Part shown: piece after piece, positions 59,883 to 64,000 of the stretch
How the letters are laid out: the number at the start of each line of letters is the position of its first letter
Numbering within the stretch: position 1 is the first letter of the stretch
DNA from: Pseudomonas sp. RIT409
Lineage (GTDB): Bacteria; Pseudomonadota; Gammaproteobacteria; Pseudomonadales; Pseudomonadaceae
Direction of reading: 5' to 3'
Assembly: GCF_003052515.2 (NCBI RefSeq)
Contig: NZ_QARE02000002.1
Location: 248,001-312,000 of the forward strand
DNA: 64,000 nucleotides
The notes under the pieces: generated by a model
Database searches by the model: none
What the model was told of the DNA's origin: nothing
The model's input: the letters and a program-made list of their open reading frames with translations, nothing else
Program-made: the position numbers and the translations under genes

Positions 59883-62732
59883 TCAAGCCTCGTCCATGGC
59901 CGCATTCAGCGACTTTTCCAGCTCGGCCTTATAGCGCAGGAACAAGATGGTTTCGCCGCGTGTGTCCGCCAGCAACCCCGACAGATCCAGGTCAGTGATG
60001 TAGCACCGATAGCGCTGGGGTTCGCGGCGCTGGTCGAGGATCTGCCGCGCGACGACGCTGTAAAGCTGTTCACCGTATTCAAGCTCCGAAAACTCTCTTC
60101 CGTCGCAATACAGCGTAACGCTGACTTGCCCTGGGGCCGCTTCTTCGACGATGGCTTGCACGTCGTAGAAGGGCTTGTCGGTAGGTGTGACCGGTCCGAG
60201 CCGTTGCTCGATCCGTCGCGCTCGACCCGCGCCGTCCGGCGTAATTCGGTAATACAGGGTTTCCAGCGCCGAAGGGTCGAGGGGGTTATCCAGCGGCAGC
60301 AGGGCACCCCTTCGGTACATCAATGATTGCAGGAAGCGCTGCAACGGCGTGAGCAAGCTCGGCTCGTCATGGTACGGCAGCCGCTGATGCCAGAGCGCGT
60401 TGTGCTCGTCCAACACATAGAGGTCGGCATTGGGCTCGTTGATTCGGTAAAACACCTGAATGCATTCAGGCTGGCCGTGGGGAATCACCAACGATAAGTC
60501 ACTGTCATCCAGCGCCTGAGGGTCCAGATGTATCGGGCTGTAGGCCGGTAGCTCCTCGGCCAGGTAGTCATACAGTTCGGCCAGATCGTCCAACGCGACG
60601 TGCCCCACTTGGCCAGGCGTCATTTCCAGAACGTGGTAACGATGCTGGACCTGGATCAGGTAGCGATGATTCAGCCGTCGGCTCAACAGCAACTTGGCAG
60701 TATTTACCAGCTCCTCGACCCGTTGCGCGATGGCCGGCGCGCGGTTATGGCAGAAGCAACGGACGTGGATGGCGGGCGGGGGAGAGGCGTCAGGCAGGCT
60801 GTTCAGCAACTCGGTCAGGCAGTCGAACAACGCATGCGGCCCGTCGAAGCGATTGACCAGCAACTCGTTCCAACTGTTGAGCGTGATTTGGTCGAACGTC
60901 AGCACCAGATTTTCCCTCACCCCTGCGTAGCTCAACGAGTCGGTACGCTCGGTGGTCATCAGGATGTTCAGGTCCTTGTGATGCTTGAGCGGATCGACGC
61001 CGACATTGACCAGCAGCAGCATCTGGCGGGGCACGCTGGGGCGCAGCAGTGCCTCATCGGACACCCGACCCAGTGGCATGGGCAGAATTTGTTGCAGTGC
61101 GCCCTGCAGGTTGAACAGTTCGAATTCGGTCAGGTCGCTGTTGCCGGGATGCAGGGCAAGGCGCGTACTGATGTCGATCACGTTGTTCCGATGGCACCAC
61201 GTCAGCAATTCCAGGAGTTCACGGCTGCGCTTGATGGGGGCGAAGGATTCCCACTCGTGGACACCCAGGTTGCCGTTGTACAGGCCCCATTGGTATTTGC
61301 CCGGTTCGCGCTTGTTGGGTGATTGCACCAGCGTGAGCGTGTCTTCGGCCAGGTCCGGCGCGATGCCCGGGTTGACGAACTCGACCTTGCCCGCCTTGCG
61401 TTCGAACGCGGCATAGAGGCGACGCCCCAGCAGATTGAGGTCGCGCTTGTTGATCGAATTGACGGTGTTCTGAGTCCGTGCGAACTGCGTCAGGAAGCGG
61501 TAGCTGAAGTTGAGTTCGCTCACCAGCGCACGCCGTTCACTGGCAACCTGTCGGACTTTCCACTGACTGCGGCTGTCGAGCAGGGCCAATTGACGCTCGT
61601 CCCACTTCCACTCCTGGGCCAGCCGCTCCAGCAACAGACGCTGCCAGCCAGGGGCGCGCTGACGAAGCGAGCCCGTCAGCTTCTTGTTCACTTTGAGGTA
61701 CAGGCACCGGCGCACCAGCTCCAATCGCTCGGGTTCGCCACGGGCCCGCAGATACTCCTCGATTCGGCGATAAACCATCATGTAGGGGTCGAGCTCGTCG
61801 AGGTCCACTCGACTGGCGAATACCTCTTGCTTCATCCGCAAGCTCAGGCACTGCACGTGCGGATGCTCGCTGGCATAAGCCTCGGTCAGCAGCAGCTTGA
61901 GCACCGATTTGTAAGGCGACTCGATCCCTTTGAACAGTTGCCAGAGTCCGGCACCGAGGAATTCTCCGGGCGGAATGTGAGACAGGTTACCCAGGTCGAG
62001 CACTTCGTCTTCGCGGATGAAACGCTTGGAGAGCAGCGTGTGGGTGTATTCGGCGTAGCGGGACTCTTCGTAGACGGGCACCAGCCACCAGATCGGTGTC
62101 CGACCCGCCAGCCAGATGGCCGTGCGATAAAACTCGTCAAGCAGCAGATAGTGTTGAGTGGTTCCGCAATCTTCGCCGCTGAGTTGCGCATCGCGTTCGC
62201 CTTGCACGAAACGTTCGGGGTCGATCAGGAAAAAATGCGCTTCGGCCCCCATGGTTGCGGCCCACGCCTCCAATGCCTGACATTTTCTACGCAATTCCGC
62301 GACATCATCTGCCGACAGAAGGCTGTCATGGCAGATCCACACATCCATATCGCTTTGATCGGCCTGAGCCAGCGTGCCAAGACTGCCCATCAAGAAAATG
62401 CCGTGGATGGGCTGAGGTGGATTACCGCGGCGTGGCTTATAGGAAAACGACCGTGTGAGCCGCTGGGCTTCGGCCAGCGTCGAGGGATCGGGTTCGTAGT
62501 GCGAGACGCCAGCAGGCGTGGCACCCGATACGTAGCCGGGCAGCAACGGATGATTGACATGAAAAAACAGCGGCAGCAGTGCCAACACTGACTGCTGGCG
62601 TGTGGACAGGCCTTCGATGGCGCGAGAGAGCCGCCCTGCGTTGAGGGTGAGAAAACGGTTGCGCAGCTGGCTGAGGACCTTGCGGTCTATGCCCTCATCC
62701 AGATCGGGGCGGATTTCGAAACTGCGAATCAT
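59883..62732 (-). CDS. cyaA: Class I adenylate cyclase
   Basis: A 949-residue class I adenylate cyclase. The N-terminal catalytic domain (about 1-450) contains FLMGSLGTLAQADQSDMDVWICHD, with the GSxxxxxxxxDxD pattern of the nucleotidyltransferase-like site. The C-terminal part is the regulatory domain. It makes cAMP for Vfr/Crp-type regulation. It is convergent with cyaY-DUF1289 and has the E. coli-like cyaA/cyaY arrangement. Confidence 0.94.
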   Translation of the reverse strand: MIRSFEIRPDLDEGIDRKVLSQLRNRFLTLNAGRLSRAIEGLSTRQQSVLALLPLFFHVNHPLLPGYVSGATPAGVSHYEPDPSTLAEAQRLTRSFSYKPRRGNPPQPIHGIFLMGSLGTLAQADQSDMDVWICHDSLLSADDVAELRRKCQALEAWAATMGAEAHFFLIDPERFVQGERDAQLSGEDCGTTQHYLLLDEFYRTAIWLAGRTPIWWLVPVYEESRYAEYTHTLLSKRFIREDEVLDLGNLSHIPPGEFLGAGLWQLFKGIESPYKSVLKLLLTEAYASEHPHVQCLSLRMKQEVFASRVDLDELDPYMMVYRRIEEYLRARGEPERLELVRRCLYLKVNKKLTGSLRQRAPGWQRLLLERLAQEWKWDERQLALLDSRSQWKVRQVASERRALVSELNFSYRFLTQFARTQNTVNSINKRDLNLLGRRLYAAFERKAGKVEFVNPGIAPDLAEDTLTLVQSPNKREPGKYQWGLYNGNLGVHEWESFAPIKRSRELLELLTWCHRNNVIDISTRLALHPGNSDLTEFELFNLQGALQQILPMPLGRVSDEALLRPSVPRQMLLLVNVGVDPLKHHKDLNILMTTERTDSLSYAGVRENLVLTFDQITLNSWNELLVNRFDGPHALFDCLTELLNSLPDASPPPAIHVRCFCHNRAPAIAQRVEELVNTAKLLLSRRLNHRYLIQVQHRYHVLEMTPGQVGHVALDDLAELYDYLAEELPAYSPIHLDPQALDDSDLSLVIPHGQPECIQVFYRINEPNADLYVLDEHNALWHQRLPYHDEPSLLTPLQRFLQSLMYRRGALLPLDNPLDPSALETLYYRITPDGAGRARRIEQRLGPVTPTDKPFYDVQAIVEEAAPGQVSVTLYCDGREFSELEYGEQLYSVVARQILDQRREPQRYRCYITDLDLSGLLADTRGETILFLRYKAELEKSLNAAMDEA

Positions 62733-62918
62733 CTCGACTCAAGCCGGGTGGCGGCACTGCTGGGTAAGGGGCAAGGCGCAGGCAAGAAGGGTTCAGCGAT
62801 TGCAGGCGGCTGTTTCTTTTTCTGGCGCCAAAATTCTATCGGCGCAGCATCTTATAAAAGTAGGGTTCGCGAAACCTTTATTTCGAGGGGTCCATAAAGA
62901 TTTCGCGATGGGGCGGGC

Positions 62919-63167
62919 TCAGGCCGCTTCTTGCTGAGTGGACAGAATGATCAGCAGCGATTGGGCATGCTCGGCAGCGTCCAGGCCAAGGCTGGTGAGG
63001 TATCCGCCGTCGACCTGGGTCGTCAGGCCTTTATCGAACAGCCGCTTGGCGGCGGCCACCGCGGTAGGCGTCGCGTCATGGTGGACCTTGAGACCCTCCT
63101 GGGTATTACGCAGGTTATACAGCGACAGGATTTCCAGTTCGGCAACCAATTCAGGGGTAAACGACAT
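62919..63167 (-). CDS. TIGR02647 family small protein
   Basis: An 82-residue protein starting MSFTPELVAELEILSLYNL, the pattern of a gammaproteobacterial family sometimes listed as DNA-binding (TIGR02647). It looks helical with a winged-helix-like layout (LDKGLT, LTSLGLDAAEHAQSL). Function unknown. The ATG at 63167 is well supported; a much longer upstream frame is not. Confidence 0.8.
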   Translation of the reverse strand: MSFTPELVAELEILSLYNLRNTQEGLKVHHDATPTAVAAAKRLFDKGLTTQVDGGYLTSLGLDAAEHAQSLLIILSTQQEAA

Positions 63168-63348
63168 AGGTGCTCCAGACTTTTTGTAATGGAAGACGCG
63201 GCGAAGGAATCGCAGGCGTGGCCGCCCCGTGGAACGACTGGCAGTCGGGGCAAGTGGAGTGTAGTAAGCGTCTGGAGGTTTTGCAGGAAGTCTCTGGCCA
63301 GTCGTCAGATGGTCCTTGGCGCGCGGAATTTCAGGCGGATGGACCGCG

Positions 63349-63642
63349 TTACTGCTCGTCATCCAGTGCGACGCCTGGCGGCAATTCCGGCAGCGCGCGC
63401 AGGGCCTGCTCGTACCATTCGGTGTTGAAGGGGCGATCGTCCTCCAGGATGCCGTCGATTTCCACGGCCAACACATGGGCCATCATGTTGAGGATATCGT
63501 CACGCTCGTACCCCACCAGGGTCAGTTTGTTGAACGTGGCCTTGGCTGCGGGTGGGTTGCCGCTTTCGATCTGGTTCTCAATGGCTTGAATCAGGGTCGA
63601 CTCGGCAAATGCTTCGTCATCGTTGTCGATTTGATCGCTCAT
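63349..63642 (-). CDS. Conserved hypothetical acidic protein
   Basis: A 97-residue acidic protein (MSDQIDNDDEAFAES), without signal peptide or recognised motif. The segment SGNPPAAKATFNKLTLVGYERDDILNMMAHVLAVEI looks helical. It is found next to argH in pseudomonads by memory. Downstream of argH by 66 bp on the same strand, with a hairpin between. Confidence 0.65.
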   Translation of the reverse strand: MSDQIDNDDEAFAESTLIQAIENQIESGNPPAAKATFNKLTLVGYERDDILNMMAHVLAVEIDGILEDDRPFNTEWYEQALRALPELPPGVALDDEQ

Positions 63643-63672
63643 GGCAGTTCTCTGTGTGCTGAAGCTTAATCA

Positions 63673-63695
63673 GGGCCATTCAGACGGAATGGCCC
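63673..63695. terminator. Hairpin after argH
   Basis: A perfect 9-bp stem (GGGCCATTC / GAATGGCCC) with a 5-nt loop, 14 bp past the argH stop. No T-tract follows in the argH direction, so it may only attenuate transcription. Confidence 0.5.
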
Positions 63696-63708
63696 CCGTA
63701 TCGATCGC

Positions 63709-64000
63709 TCAGCGGCTGGCGAGCAATTGCTTGCCGCGCGCTACAGCGGCCTTCACTTGTGCGGGAGCGGTACCGCCAATGTGGTTCCGGGCGTTGACCG
63801 AGCCCTCCAGCGTCAGCACCGCAAACACGTCCTGTTCGATCTGGTCGCTGAATTGCCGAAGTTCGTCGAGTGTCATCTCGGCAAGGTCCTTGCCGGTTTC
63901 GACGCCATATTTCACGGCGTGGCCAACGATCTCGTGGCAGTCTCGGAAGGGCAGGCCGCGGCGAACCAGATAATCAGCCAGGTCAGTGGCGGTCGAGAAT
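63709..64000 (-). CDS. argH: Argininosuccinate lyase (partial, C-terminal part only)
   Basis: The last 96 codons of argH. The visible part starts [29 protein letters not shown] and ends [22 protein letters not shown], the C-terminus of argininosuccinate lyase, which releases arginine and fumarate. The start and the catalytic GSS loop lie outside the window. It is a different operon from argB. Confidence 0.93.
   Translation of the reverse strand, partial: FSTATDLADYLVRRGLPFRDCHEIVGHAVKYGVETGKDLAEMTLDELRQFSDQIEQDVFAVLTLEGSVNARNHIGGTAPAQVKAAVARGKQLLASR

Noticed and set aside
61323..62591. A 422-codon plus-strand frame inside cyaA
   Set aside because: Antisense shadow of a conserved gene with no ribosome site or recognisable domain.

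Overview
The window is core chromosome of a Pseudomonas species, most likely of the fluorescens/syringae side of the genus. The evidence is high GC, the gene order, and gene families typical of pseudomonads (Crc, SutA, DadA/DadX, PauR, long-form AlgC), plus REP/REPIN repeats with the arm GTAGGAGCGCGCTTGCCCGC. From memory the order closely follows P. aeruginosa PAO1 from about oxyR (PA5344) down to argH. No prophage, transposase, CRISPR array, tRNA or rRNA was recognised.

Layout. 1-3 kb: oxyR (cut by the window edge) and the exbB-exbD-tonB energy-transduction operon. 3-10 kb: an SDR protein, a lipoprotein, and the yicC-gmk-rpoZ-spoT-ridA block, which joins guanine nucleotides, RNA polymerase omega and (p)ppGpp. 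9.6-19 kb: rph, crc, pyrE, argB, algC, dut, coaBC and radC, covering nucleotides, arginine, exopolysaccharide precursors and CoA. 19-26 kb: a peptide-type binding protein, rpmB-rpmG, a cupin, the polyamine aldehyde dehydrogenase kauB, an MFS transporter and a phospholipase-D-type lipoprotein. 27-35 kb: a MocR regulator divergent from a DUF1127 gene, a gamma-glutamyl-polyamine oxidoreductase, lrp, the D-alanine operon dadA-ridA homologue-dadX, pauR and a cytochrome c5. 35-42 kb: a CoA hydrolase/transferase, a sulfur pair (persulfide-dioxygenase-like enzyme plus TauE/SafE exporter), xpt and rep. 42-51 kb: an EAL phosphodiesterase, a MATE pump, a LysR regulator, a chemoreceptor, comM and ubiK. 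51-54 kb: glnK-amtB behind a sigma-54/NtrC promoter, yjbQ and sutA. 54-64 kb: lptM-lysA-dapF-DUF484-xerC-yigB, cyaY opposite cyaA, two small conserved genes and the end of argH.

Functional threads. Nitrogen and polyamine use is spread over kauB, the FAD oxidoreductase, pauR, dadA/dadX, glnK/amtB and lrp. Global control genes are frequent: OxyR, SpoT, omega, Crc, SutA, Lrp, cAMP synthesis and c-di-GMP turnover.

The window holds no obvious undescribed multi-gene system. The best leads are regulatory or structural: a four-copy CTGTAT-type operator between the MocR and DUF1127 genes; a tandem duplication that copied a REPIN together with the 3' ends of two convergent genes; a structured rpmB leader; and a 14-bp palindrome between the cupin gene and kauB. 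Several genes start at TTG or GTG, and the 54-codon lptM gene is easy to miss.
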